A stretch of DNA of 64,000 nucleotides from the NCBI RefSeq assembly GCF_022539505.1, contig NC_061510.1, positions 92,582,292 to 92,646,291 on the forward strand, written 5' to 3'. This document shows positions 32,690 through 43,012 of this stretch, piece after piece. The stretch is from Lolium rigidum. Taxonomy: Eukaryota > Streptophyta > Magnoliopsida > Poales > Poaceae. Positions within the stretch are counted from its first letter, which is position 1. Every line of letters starts with the position of its first letter. A program made the translations under genes and the position numbers. The notes under the pieces were generated by a model. That model saw only the letters and a program-made list of their open reading frames with translations, made no database searches and was not told where the DNA came from.

Positions 32690-33750
32690 GTTAAGGGATT
32701 TTCTTTTGGACGCGTCTAGCGGGCGGCCGCGTGCTTGTCAGTGCATCCGAGCGGGCAACTAAAAAAGCAAGCATGTTAGGTTTGCCAGTGTGAACGCCTA
32801 CCATTTATGGTTACACATACAGTGATCATATCACAAGCACTACCATGACATCATGCACATTAATTTTCCCTTTCAAATGTTCAAAATCATATAACTTTTG
32901 CACCAGATGTTAAAATTAGGATTCGTTTTCACTTTTGAATTTCTTGCGGTGAGCTCTCCAAAACTAGATCTCATTTCTATGTGTTTTGATGAAGTTTTTT
33001 CTAAAGCAACTTCTACTTGCGACAAAGCAATTATAATGTGAGATGATGCAATTTTAGTGCGGAGCGAAGCAACTTTGTTGCACAGTGTAAATCTACATTC
33101 AAAATGAAAGTTGCATCGCTGGACGCCAAAATTGCTCAGCCATCTATCAAAATTTATTCGGTGGGCACCAAAATTGCTTCGCTGGACGCCAAAATTGGAC
33201 CGTCACAAACCAAATTTACTCTGTCGAGTACCAAAGTTGCTCTGCAGGATACTAAATTTGCTCGGTCGGGCGCCAAAGTTGCTCTGCACGGTTCGAAAAC
33301 TGCGTCGCCGGGCACCAATGTTGCTCTGCAGGGCACTTAAGTTGCTTCGTCACACATTGAAATTGCTTCGATGGAAACCAAAATTGTTGTCGGGCACAAA
33401 AGTTGTGCTTTCGTGTACCAAAAGAGTATACATGTTCGTTGCATACCAAAGTTGCTTTGTCGCACATCAAAGTTGTTTTGCTGCACAATAAAGTTGCTCT
33501 GTCGCTCATCAAAATTGCTTGTTAAAAAATTTCTTAGAAATATATGAAAATATGGTCTAGTTTCGAAGCTCTCGTCGTGGGGATTTTAGAAGTGAAAACG
33601 AATTGTAATTTCGCCGCATGGTTTAAAAGTTATAGCTTTTTAAAAAATGACAACTAATATCAGCTAGCCTACCATTTCTCCTGTGATATCCGGACGCAAC
33701 AACTCTCGTCTAGTGCGTGTGCCCAGAACATCCGTCTGGCACGCGCCCGC
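32690..33750. mobile_element. Minisatellite-bearing DNA element, related to 19163-20381
   Basis: GC-rich ends (CTAGCGGGCGGCCGCGTGC near 32718; GGCACGCGCCCGCCC near 33737) suggest weak terminal inversion. An AT-rich block at 32880-33000 (CGTTTTCACTTTTGAAT, AAACTAGATCTCAT) occurs in inverted, diverged form at about 33540-33660 and also in the 19163 element. Between the inverted blocks is an imperfect 30-bp tandem repeat. Confidence 0.5.
33104..33520. repeat. About 30-bp tandem repeat around CCAAAATTGCTTCG
   Basis: Roughly a dozen diverged units around GCACCAAAATTGCTTCGC. Because the period is close to 30, one plus-strand frame stays open for 78 codons (33104-33340) with a ten-residue repeat. 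I take this as a repeat artefact, not a gene. Confidence 0.75.
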
Positions 33751-34102
33751 CCTTAAGATTTCAGGTTTTCTTTTTGGCTTCTACGTATAGTTTCTCCTAG
33801 AAGTTACCCTTACCCAGCTTCTTCGAGATGCCCGTCTTCCAAACTTATTTAAATTTATAAATTGATCTTTCTAATAATAATTTACAAGTTTAAACAAGTT
33901 TTGTAGACGGGCTTCCGAGAAAAGCTGAGAGAGGATAAGCTCTAAAAGCCAAGAACAAGTTCGCCTTGTACTATTTTTTTAATCTTTCCAGCCGTCTTTG
34001 TTAAGAAATTTAAAATTGTAGATGTGACGAAATGTAATAAATGCTCATGAAGTGGCTTAGATCCTTCAGCTAAGGATTTTGGACGTGGAGGATTTTGGCT
34101 AT
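33751..34102. other. No gene seen
   Basis: AT-rich spacer up to the Harbinger-like element. Confidence 0.4.
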
Positions 34103-34105
34103 TTA

Positions 34106-35169
34106 GAGCATCTACCGCCGCGTTTCCCAATGCGTCCTAAGAGGATTTAGGGTGCGCCGGACAAAAAAAAAAACGTTCCAAGCCGCGTGCTCCAAAGGCT
34201 CTTTTTGTCCGGTTCGGCCCAATACGGTGTCCGGCGCGTCCATCCCCGCTATACAAGGGACGCTTCGGGCACGCCGGACACAGCGAAATGCGACGCCAGG
34301 AGACACGGGACCGACGCGTCAGTGACTCACGGACGGACGCTCAACCACCGCCTACCTGGGGACGGTGCAGTTGCCGGGAAGGGGAACCGTCGCATTAGCA
34401 ACCGCGTCGATCGACGCACGTACCGCTGGAATGGAGAGCGAACTCTGCGGAAAAGAAACCGCCGCTCTCTTCGATATCTGCGCCGCCATTCATCCGCGCT
34501 TAATAAGAACCCTACGTATGCGCTTTCTCCAATCTACAACCCGCCGCCATTCATCGAAAGCTCTCCTCTCTCACAATGAGCGACCTCTCTCAGCTGCCAT
34601 CAGACACCGACAGCGAGGGTAAGCCGTCGGGATGGCGCCACTGGTGGGACGAAGCTGCGACTCCTAGCAGCGATGATTCCCCACCGCCGGACATCGGCGA
34701 GGAATGGGAGGCCGAGGAGGAGGAGGAGGAGGAGGAGGAGGAGGAGGAAGAGGCTGAGGAGGCGGCGGCCCGGGCGAAGGCGGAGGCGAAAGTGAAGGCG
34801 CCGCCGGCGAGCACCGAACGATACCAACTCTTCGGAAGTGGTGACGAGCAGGAAGCGTCACCGTGAGAACGACGAGGCGGGGCCATCAAAGAAGTAGTTT
34901 AATTTTTTATATGTAATTTGTTTATATTTTTCGAAGTTTTTATATGTAATTTGTTTATGTTGCACCTCTTTAAATATTAGCAGCAATATTAGTACAGTGT
35001 AATTATCTACACATTTCTTCTATCTACTAAACTAAAAAATAGTATTTTAAAGTTTGGGGGATGTGGCTGGGGAGCGACGTTCCCCAAGAGCGGCACGAAC
35101 GAAACACGTCCCCAAATGATAAATCTGGTGCCATTTGAGACTCTTTAGGGGACGCGGCTAGAGATGCTC
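34106..35169. mobile_element. PIF/Harbinger-like non-autonomous element
   Basis: The left end GAGCATCTACCGCCGCGTTT and inverted right end GAGCATCTCTAGCCGCGTCC match, and TTA flanks both sides (34103-34105 and 35170-35172), the typical Harbinger duplication. At 1064 bp there is no room for a transposase. It holds a short promoter-like GC-rich block and one acidic ORF. Confidence 0.8.
34576..34866 (+). CDS. Acidic 96-residue ORF inside the Harbinger-like element
   Basis: Reads MSDLSQLPSDTDSEGKPSGW, then a serine/proline-acidic region, about 18 consecutive glutamates encoded by GAG/GAA repeats, an alanine/lysine helix and ERYQLFGSGDEQEASP. I do not recognise a family. It could be the truncated N terminus of a Harbinger ORF1 or a captured host exon. 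The start has a plausible context after CTCTCACA. Coding status is uncertain because the glutamate tract is a triplet repeat. Confidence 0.35.
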   Translation: MSDLSQLPSDTDSEGKPSGWRHWWDEAATPSSDDSPPPDIGEEWEAEEEEEEEEEEEEEAEEAAARAKAEAKVKAPPASTERYQLFGSGDEQEASP

Positions 35170-35172
35170 TTA

Positions 35173-35704
35173 GAATCCGTAGCAACGCACGGGCTTTGTG
35201 CTAGTAATATTATGATGTCAAATAAATATGAATTATAACTTTGATCTATGATTATGTGTTAGTTCTCTCTCTTGATGTTACGTGAAGTGCACCACGTAAT
35301 ATTGGCCTCCGGCACAAGAGAGGAAATTACCTTTTGAAGTATGGTATTGTGTACGGCGGGAAGTGACATTACCGTGGCCGAGCTCTACCATATGGATCAG
35401 GGGGATAAGGAGGGACTCATTATGCTTGCGTCGATAACCACAGGAAAAACCCTTAATTGTGATGGATCAATATATAGGTGGTTTGCTGAAGGTCATTGCG
35501 GTGGTTATTAAGAGATGTACTAGTACATCTTATTGCCGAGCTCTCCCCATACATAACATATCCAAATACATAGTTTATCCTAATCATAAGTAGTACCAAT
35601 ACTAGCGGTGGAACCTACACTCCTCGAGAACCCCTCGGCCATATCACGAACACACTCAATCAACACTCTCTTGCTTTAGTTTACTTTTATTATTTACTGG
35701 TGTT
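35173..35704. other. No gene seen; flank of outer Sirevirus copy
   Basis: AT-rich. Parts resemble the non-coding leader of a different LTR element (CACTCAATCAACACTCTCTT), not assigned. The five bases before the next LTR are CTTAG (35705-35709); the matching duplication lies outside the window. Confidence 0.35.
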
Positions 35705-35709
35705 CTTAG

Positions 35710-36690
35710 TGTAAGGGTATTTTACCCTTATCCATTATTTTGGTAACTATGACACCGTGCTAGAGTATTTGGTCTCATACATGTCTACAAGATGATTCTC
35801 AGGTATTAGCCAAAAAGGTATAATGGCGTATCAATGGACCAAGAAGGCAATGGGAGACCCCACACTTCAATGAAAAATCAACAAAGGATTTTCAGAGCTT
35901 GGCCGGTCAGTGGCCCAGTCAGATCGGCCCTGGCACCGGCCAGCCCGGCGCTGACCGGCCCCAGGACCGGTACCAACCGGATGGAGTACAGTAAGGTTGG
36001 GACACTCGTCCTGTCGGGGTCCAGTCGCCCACCCAGTTTGCATCGGCCGATCTGGTCCCAGGCCCGGTCGGACTGGGTGCTGGGTCGGGCCCCCCGGCGC
36101 CAACCGGCCCCCATGCCTGTGCTAGCCGGACGATGTCTAGTACGCCAAAGAAGCCGCCCGGTCAGGATCCGGTCCCAGATCCGGTTTGGACCGGCCTGCC
36201 CGGTCCCTGGCCCGGTCCGACCGTCCCCTGCGCCGGCCTGTCCAGCGCTAGCTCCGGTTGACCGGATTTCTCGAGGAACACGCTGATGTGGCAAGTCATC
36301 AACGGCCATATTTCATGTGACACTATATATACCCCTTCTTCTACCTCTGAAGGGGTAGGTACTACACTATAAGCTGTTCTTGAGCTCTCTCTCTCATACT
36401 CCATTGTTAGAAACACCAAAAGCCTCAGATCTCCCTCCTCCTCCACCCAAACTCAAATCCCTCCGGGGAAACGATAGAGGAGGACCCGATCTACTGTTCT
36501 ACCAAGCCAAATCTCATTCCCCCTTGTATTCATCAAGAAGCTTGCTCTCTAGGGTTCCTTGGAAACCCTAGGTGGGCAAGAGTGGTCCGGAAGCATCCGG
36601 GCTGTGGATTTGCTCCTGACAAGATTGTGAAGGTTTGGAGGCTACCTCGAAGTCTACCACAAGTGAGTGAGCTATTCCTTCGTGGGATAG
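35710..36690 (+). mobile_element. Outer Sirevirus-type Copia copy, 5' LTR, first part
   Basis: Starts TGTAAGGGTATTTTACCC, the same start as the inner copy's LTR read on the minus strand. It contains a cluster of CCGGTC/GACCGG palindromic motifs (35905-36255) and a TATA box (TATATATA, 36324-36331) upstream of CCCCTTCTTC. It is interrupted at 36690 by the inner copy and resumes at 54025; together about 1.32 kb. Confidence 0.85.
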
Positions 36691-37936
36691 TGAAAGTATA
36701 GAGATGGTAAACCTAGAGGGGGGGGTGAATAGGTTTCTACAGATTTTAATTATTTCTTTGCAATATTAGGCTTTGCGGAATATAAAGGTGAGCCTAATGC
36801 AAACTAGGTGAAGCAACCTATATGAGGATACAACTAACTCAAGCACGAAGGCTCTCACAGGCAGTTAAATCACAAGTAAGGAGTTTGGTTAGAGATAACC
36901 GATAGCACGCGGAGACGAGGATGTATTCCCGTGTTCCCTTGCTTTGCAACAAGGTACGTCACGTTTGGAGGAGTGGAGGTCCCACGAAGGATTCCCCGCG
37001 CCACGAAGGCTCACCCTATTCTCCGGAGCCTATCCCACGAAGGAATAGCTCACTCACTTGTGGTAGACTTTGAGGTAGCCTCCAAACCTTCACAATCTTG
37101 CCCGGAGCAAATCCACAGCCCGGATGCTTCCGGACTCCTCTTGCCCACCTAGGGTTTCCAAGGAACCCTAGGAAGCAAGCTTCTCAATGAATACAAGGGG
37201 GAATGAGATTTGGCTTGGTAGAACGGTAGATCGGGTCCTCCTCTAATGATTCCCGGAGGGATTTGAGTTTGGGTGGAGGAGGAGGGAGATCTGAGGCTTT
37301 TGGTGTTTCTAGCAATGGAGTAAGAGAGAGAGAGCTCAAGAACAGTTTATAGTATGTTGCCCAATCCTTCCAAGGTAGAAGAAGGGGTATTTATAGTGTT
37401 CTTCAAAATCTGGCCGTTGCCACTTGCCACCTCAGCATTCTTCCCGACAAACCCGGTCAAACCGGACCACAGACCGGACAGCCCGGTCGTGAGGCCGGTC
37501 AGACCGGACTGGTGACCGGAGCACCTTTGCGTCGTCCTGGCGCTTCTCCGGTTGGTGCCCGGTTGCTGCCCGATTTCCGAGCGGTCGACCGGACGGAGCG
37601 CCGGACCCGCTGGTCGAGAGCCCGGTCGACCGGGCCACGGACCGGACTCTGCCGGTCCTCCTTTGGAGTCCGGTTTCCGACCGGTCGACCGGCCAGTACG
37701 CCGGACTGGCCGGTTGCTGGCCCGGTTGGACCGGGCAGGTGACCGGATTTCTCCTGTAACCCCTTTTTGATTGTTGTTGAAATGGGGGGTCTCCTTTAGC
37801 CTTCTTGTTCCTTTGATACACCATTTATGCCTTATTGCCTAATACCTGAGATTATCCTTATAAACATATTAGGCCAACTACTTTAGCACGGTGTCATCGT
37901 TACCAAAATAATGGATAAGGGTGAAATACCCTTACA
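36691..37936 (-). repeat. 3' LTR of inner Sirevirus
   Basis: Reads TGTAAGGGTATTTCACCC on the minus strand from 37936 and ends at TGAAAG (plus) 36691. TATA box (CTATAAATA on minus) at 37396-37388. CCGGTCGACCGG-type palindromes crowd 37445-37745. I count about 20 differences from the other LTR by eye, so the insertion is fairly recent. Confidence 0.9.
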
Positions 37937-37952
37937 ATCTCCCCCTTTTTGG
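37937..37952 (-). promoter_or_regulatory. Polypurine tract of inner Sirevirus
   Basis: Minus strand AAAAAGGGGGAGAT directly abuts the 3' LTR; this primes plus-strand DNA synthesis. The A-run plus GGGGGAGA form is characteristic of Sireviruses. Confidence 0.85.
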
Positions 37953-38431
37953 TAATCGATGACAAACCGAGCTAGAGTCACAAATAGATATTATGATAAG
38001 CTCTAAACCTTGATTCCATATAAGATATTACGAAAGCTCCCCCATAGTGTGTGCACTTGGAGAATTTGCGTTTGAATGCAAAGTGCACCACTTGTGAAAC
38101 ATGAGAAGCTCCCCCAATATCTTTAGGAAACAAGCATGGTATGGAGATGTGCATATCAAGATATATAAGCATAGCACACATAAACATCCTAACATAGAGT
38201 AGCACACATAATAGTCGTCCATACACATCCATACGTGAATTATTGGAAATAGCAAATGGTTCTTGAAAAACTCAAAGTAAACAAGCACAAGCCATATAAA
38301 ATCCAAATAAGGCAACTCCCATGGCTTGTGGCACTCAAAGAACCCCGTGGTCCTAGACTCTACTCTCTTCTCCCCTTTGGCATCGGAACACCAAAAAGGC
38401 GAAGAAAAGAGGAGAGATGCTATCGCACCCA

Positions 38432-38845
38432 TCAGTAGTGACCAAACCCAAGCGAGGAGGAGCTCTCGCGTGCATCATCATCAGCCGCATCATCATCATC
38501 ACCCGCATCATCATCAGCAGTAGGAGTGGGAGCACGAGCAGTCCTAGTAGGAAGAGCACCATGAGCGTACACGGAGTAGTCGAAGTTCTGAAGCATCTCA
38601 TCGGTAAGAAGAGGCATCTCCCACTGAGGAGCTACCACAGGCTCCATCTCAGGTCCAGGAGGAGGAACAGGGTGGTTCCTTGAGGCCATGAATTCATTCT
38701 GGCGCCTCCGTGTCTCCTGAGTCATAGAAAGAGTCTGGTGTGCAACATCATTGCTGTTCTTGCACATTTGGAACATGCATGTGAAGAAACGAGCAGCCCC
38801 ATGCTCGGGAGCGCCGAGAGTGACCGGAGCTAGCATCATGATCAT
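38432..38845 (-). CDS. Second half of extra ORF downstream of pol (137 codons)
   Basis: Starts MIMMLAPVTLGAPEHGAARF at an ATG that overlaps the stop of the preceding ORF as ATGA. It contains QETRRRQNEFMASRNHP, a proline-rich segment and an acidic C-terminal run (DDDAGDDDDAADDDARESSS). I see no transmembrane helix or signal peptide. It is most likely the C terminus of the upstream ORF, split by a one-base change. Function unknown. Confidence 0.5.
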   Translation of the reverse strand: MIMMLAPVTLGAPEHGAARFFTCMFQMCKNSNDVAHQTLSMTQETRRRQNEFMASRNHPVPPPGPEMEPVVAPQWEMPLLTDEMLQNFDYSVYAHGALPTRTARAPTPTADDDAGDDDDAADDDARESSSSLGFGHY

Positions 38846-39977
38846 GGTGTGCCTTGGAGCGGCGCTCGAGAGGTGGGCATCATGGAGGGAATGTCCGGAC
38901 GAGTGGCCTCCCGAATGGGAAACCCGAAAAGGTCCATGATGACTCTTTCACCACGAGCGTTCCGAGGAGCGGGAACAATGTAGTTGATGAGCCGCCGAAC
39001 ATACCGGGCGTAGTTAGGAGTCATGCGGTCCATAATGGCTCTCCTCGGTTCACGATAGATTAGATCACAGCCATCAATCTTCCTTACCCTGTCAGGATGA
39101 CAATAGTACATCAAGTTGAGGTGATAGTTCCGGACTTCACTGTGGTCGCCAGACTTGCTGATGAGGTTCTCACGGAACAGCTTGGCAAGTACCAGATAGG
39201 AGTAGTACATCCCAGAGATAGTGGGAGGTCCAGGTGTAGGGTTCGCAGGATAGCAGAAAGAGATGTCACCCTTTGTAAGCCTGGACCGTGAATGAATCCT
39301 GTATCCTGGATTACTGTCATCACCACAACCCATGGCTGCACGGAACTGAGAGTAGGAGCATGAGTACTTCGTCTTGCCGGTCATCCAGGTGAGGGTGCGG
39401 TCCTCATCATCATGGAAGAAGACGGTACAGTGAAACTGGCGGACAAGGAGGGGACAAAAGGTGGGATCATCTTGGGTATCATCCGGCTTGAGGCAGACGA
39501 GGTCATACAATCCCAGACCCTTCAAGGTTTGAACCACAAAACGGTACTTTGTGGCTTCATGCAGGGCAAGCTCGTCAGGATTGATGGCCTTGGGTGATAC
39601 AATATTACCATGCTTCATAAACTCATGAGAATCATAGAAACCCTCCCAGAGGGCTGCTTGTGTGTTGGTCCAGAAGGCCCTGTCCGAACGAGTGTAAGTT
39701 AGCTCCTTAAAGCGATACGGATTCACGGTCCTCCATTCCTGCCACTCAAGACGGTTTGCAAGCCCAACATTCATGGTTGGCACTACCTCATCATCCTCGT
39801 GGGCAACTTGCTTATCCTTGTGCTTGGTAGCAACAGACTTGGTTCGACCCCGAGCTGAGCTGCCAATGTCAGTATCCTGCTGAGCTTGAGGAGGAACGCG
39901 GCTACTAGAACGACGAGGAGGATCAGTCCTTCCTCTCTTGGAAGCACTGCCACGTGGTGGCTCACCACTCCAACTAT
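38842..39977 (-). CDS. Extra ORF in env position, main exon
   Basis: Predicted exon 2 begins at 39977 after a good acceptor (TCATTCACAG) and runs to a TGA at 38842. The first part is basic and Ser/Pro-rich (PPRGSASKRGRTDPPRRSSS), then from 39783 a folded-looking region of about 310 residues with WRTVNPYRFKELTYTRSDRA, FCPLLVRQFHCTVFFHDDED and MTGKTKYSCSYSQFRAAMGC. It lies between pol and the PPT, the position of env-like or other third ORFs in Sireviruses. The pattern P-LVRQF--TVFF loosely recalls ATHILA ORF1-type proteins, but I cannot establish homology. No membrane-spanning segment is seen in this part, which argues against a classical envelope. Described only; not recognised. Confidence 0.55.
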
Positions 39978-40451
39978 CTGTGAATGAGAAAATAGAGCAA
40001 GGATAGCAGTGGGATAAGTGTACATGTCATCAGTAAGAGAGAAACCAAGAGAGCATAGCATATATTCAAGTGTAGTGATGAAATTGTGCGAAAACTGGGC
40101 AGCTCGGCGCAGAGGCCGGTCAAACCGGACAGCAGACCGGACTGGCCGGTTTCCGACCGGTTGACCGGGCCATGCACCGGGCCGGCCGGTTGAGCGGCCG
40201 GTCGACCGGGCGAGTGACCGGGTATGTCGAGTTGTGATGATGTGCCCAGATTTTCTACCACAAAACCATGCAAAAGCTCATAAACTTGAATATAGACTAT
40301 AGCAATATAGTGGAGAAGTGCATTGTGGTGTGAGACACTCTAAAGGCATGAGGACTTTACAAACCCTAACCCTAACTTTTCTCAACTTTCCTCAACATGT
40401 GACAATGGGAGAGGGAAATCAAGAAGGAGAGGGAATGGAAGGGAAATTTAC
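39978..40451 (-). other. Predicted intron of the extra ORF
   Basis: Donor G/GTAAAT at 40451 and acceptor TTCACAG at 39978 on the minus strand bound 474 nt containing stops and a CCGG-palindrome cluster (40080-40225). Splicing joins MSS to the long frame without a break. Prediction from sequence only. Confidence 0.5.
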
Positions 40452-40461
40452 CCGATGACAT
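40452..40461 (-). CDS. Predicted 10-nt first exon of the extra ORF
   Basis: ATGTCATCGG supplies the start codon for the spliced ORF (MSS plus the first base of an Asp codon completed by AT from exon 2). The context GGACAATGTC is acceptable. An alternative is that translation starts at an internal Met (39783). Confidence 0.45.
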
Positions 40462-41384
40462 TGTCCTTGTTGCCCAAGAGAGCAAGAAGAACACGTGGAG
40501 AGGGCTTGAGGACCAAATCCCCAAGATCTTCCAAGCAAACTCGAGAAAGACCAAATCCCTTGGTGAAGAAGCTTGAGAGACCCCGATCTACGGTTGGGTG
40601 AAGTTTGGGGAGGAACTAGTGGTGGGAAGGACCTAGGTTGTGGTGGAGATGGTCAGGGCGCCGGCCATGGAGGTTGGAGATTGGGGAACAATGGGGAAGA
40701 AGACCCCAAGGGGTATCCCTTCCCCAATATATAGGTGGCGGTGCGACCGGTCGAGAGTCCGGTCAGACCGGGCTGGTGACCGGCTGACCCGGCCCAGACT
40801 CCGGTTTCTGACCGGTCAACCGGACCATCCGGTCAGGGACCCGGTCCAACCGGACCAGGGACCGGCCAGCCCAGAATTTCCTAATTTTGCCTCGTTTTTG
40901 CCCCTATGCTTTGTGTAATGTGTGTGAGTGCTCAAATGATGACATGTACATATAGATATATAGATGATGATGAGATGAGCATAGGCATGGGGTTGGAAAC
41001 ACAAAGTTCTCTAGGCATACCCATTGGAGAGAAAATCCAAACAAGATGTGAATAGCAACAATGGGCATGATTCGAAGTGTATATCAAGAATCATAAGTCA
41101 TTTTGGAATGATTTTTGCAATAAGATCATTTGGCCTTATATAGTCAAATCAATTTGTAATGAAGGCTCAATGAGGGGCGGGGGATTACTCCCCCTATGTG
41201 AAAGCGCAAATGTCATGTGACCGCGAAGAGACATGCTTGGGTCCATATAATGACATTGGGTCTATTTATGTTGCACACATAGGTATGCATCATACCAAGA
41301 CATGGTAAGATGACTATCCCCATATGTGCTATGCCTCTAAGCTAGATAGCAAGATAAATGCAAGAATATAGTGCAAGAAGTTAA
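40462..41384 (-). other. Non-coding region between pol and the extra ORF
   Basis: Holds another CCGGTC/GACCGG cluster at 40740-40870 and a leader-like region that may include the promoter or acceptor for a subgenomic transcript of the extra ORF. The left part (about 40980-41384) matches 63542-64000 in opposite orientation, identifying both as the same family. Confidence 0.6.
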
Positions 41385-41798
41385 TCAATCCAAGTTTTTA
41401 GGATCAAGAATACCAAGTTCTCCTCTCAAGTTAACAAAGCGGGCTTCATCCAAAGGCTTAGTGAAAATATCCGCCAATTGGTAGGTTGTTCCCACATGAG
41501 TGAGGTCAATATCCTTATTGGCAACATGATCACGTAGGAAGTGATGGCGAATGTCAATATGTTTGGTGCGACAATGTTGAACCGGGTTGTTGGCGATCTT
41601 TATTGCACTTTCATTGTCACAAAGAAGAGGCACCGTACCAAGAGACACACCATAGTCTTTCAAGGTTTGCTTCATCCATAACAATTGAGTGCAACAAGAT
41701 GCCGCGGATATGTATTAGGCTTCGGCGGTGGATAGGGCGGTGGAGTTTTGTTTCTTGGATGACCAACTCACCAATGACCGGCCAATAAATTGGCAAGC
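41385..41798 (-). pseudogene. Sirevirus RNase H end, distal to nested insertion
   Basis: Continues pol after the insertion: CQFIGRSLVSWSSKKQN, LSTAEA, then a TAA at 41717-41715 where family members have a sense codon, then YISAASCCTQLLWMKQTLKD and a C terminus ADIFTKPLDEARFVNLRGEL to 41385. This is the RNase H subdomain with its usual SWSSKKQ and LSTAEAEY signatures, one of which is broken by the stop. Confidence 0.85.
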
Positions 41799-42352
41799 TG
41801 TGGGGACCCCGGACTAGCTGTCCGAAATTCCCTGTTATGTATACAGTTCACGATCCCATGATCAGTGCGTCGTGAACACACAACCGAACTGATATCAAAT
41901 TACACCATCCATTACAAAGCGGAAAAAGAAAATTACAACATGGTCACATGACCCATACTTACATAATAGCCTCGAAGGCCTAACTAAACATCAGAGTAGC
42001 ATCATCACTTCAGCAATGCAGTACCCAAGTCATCTGCCATAACCCTACGAGCAAGCGATCGGGAAGACGTTCCTAGCTCGCATAGACGTCGCCAACTCCT
42101 TCTTCATCTGTCGAACTCCTTCAAGTCTGGCCAAGTAAATAGCCAGGGACAAAGCCGTGAGTACATTTGAATTGTACTCGCAAAACATCAAGAAGGTGAT
42201 AACAATTCTAACTAAAGAAGACAAGAGAGGAAGAATAGTTTCTCTGGTGGATATAGCATGTGAAAGAGAATCATTTTCTCTTGTGGATATAGCATCCCAC
42301 ATCACAGTTGAAGGGGACACTAAGAAAGTCCTATGACATCTCTATATCTTTG

Positions 42353-43012
42353 TTAAAGCAGAGTTCCTCTACATGAAACACTAGGAAAGGTCACCCTCTT
42401 TTGTTTCTTTTTCCTCGACCATCTCCACATGGTCGGCACACCATCTTTCCCGTACCCTTCCGGTACTTCCAACACACATTTCCTTTGGAAATCATTTTCA
42501 AAACCAAAACTCGACACAGCTCTGTAACGGCCATCCCAACCGTCCATGACCGCGGACGCGGCTATTCGAATAGTTTTAACTCGCAGAGTGTGCGCACTTT
42601 CACCACAAGAACCGACAAATCCGCCGGGATCATCCCCGGTTCGACATACCAAAGTATGCGAGGCTCGGATAATCGAGTCATAGTCCTTCGCCCGTCTCCC
42701 TTGACATGAGTCCTTCCCTGCGGGCTTACCCCTTCCCGGCACCCCGGCAAGCATACCTCCTTTTGAGCGTATCTCCGGCGCCATGACGAAGACCCTCGCA
42801 ATCGTCCGGCTATAGGCAACTACGAGTGTATTGCCTCCTCCGGAGCGCAACCCGGCGTCAGAGGTCGTCGTGACCCTCCCTAGAAAGTTGTGAAGGGTGC
42901 TCATGCCAATTTCAACAGACGTCGAACTAAGCCCGTACCCACTTTGGATAATGTGGTTGCGCCGTGTAATTGTTCCGGGCGAATACAAAGAACCATGTGT
43001 CGTTTTTCTCAA
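42353..43012 (-). other. Long open frame in the solo LTR, probably not coding
   Basis: A 219-codon open frame with no motif, in the part of the LTR downstream of the leader. Composition and lack of family features suggest chance openness. Reported because it is the longest frame in this element. Confidence 0.2.

Noticed and set aside
33104..33340. 78-codon protein of ten-residue repeats
   Set aside because: Open only because the tandem period is close to 30; no independent evidence for coding.
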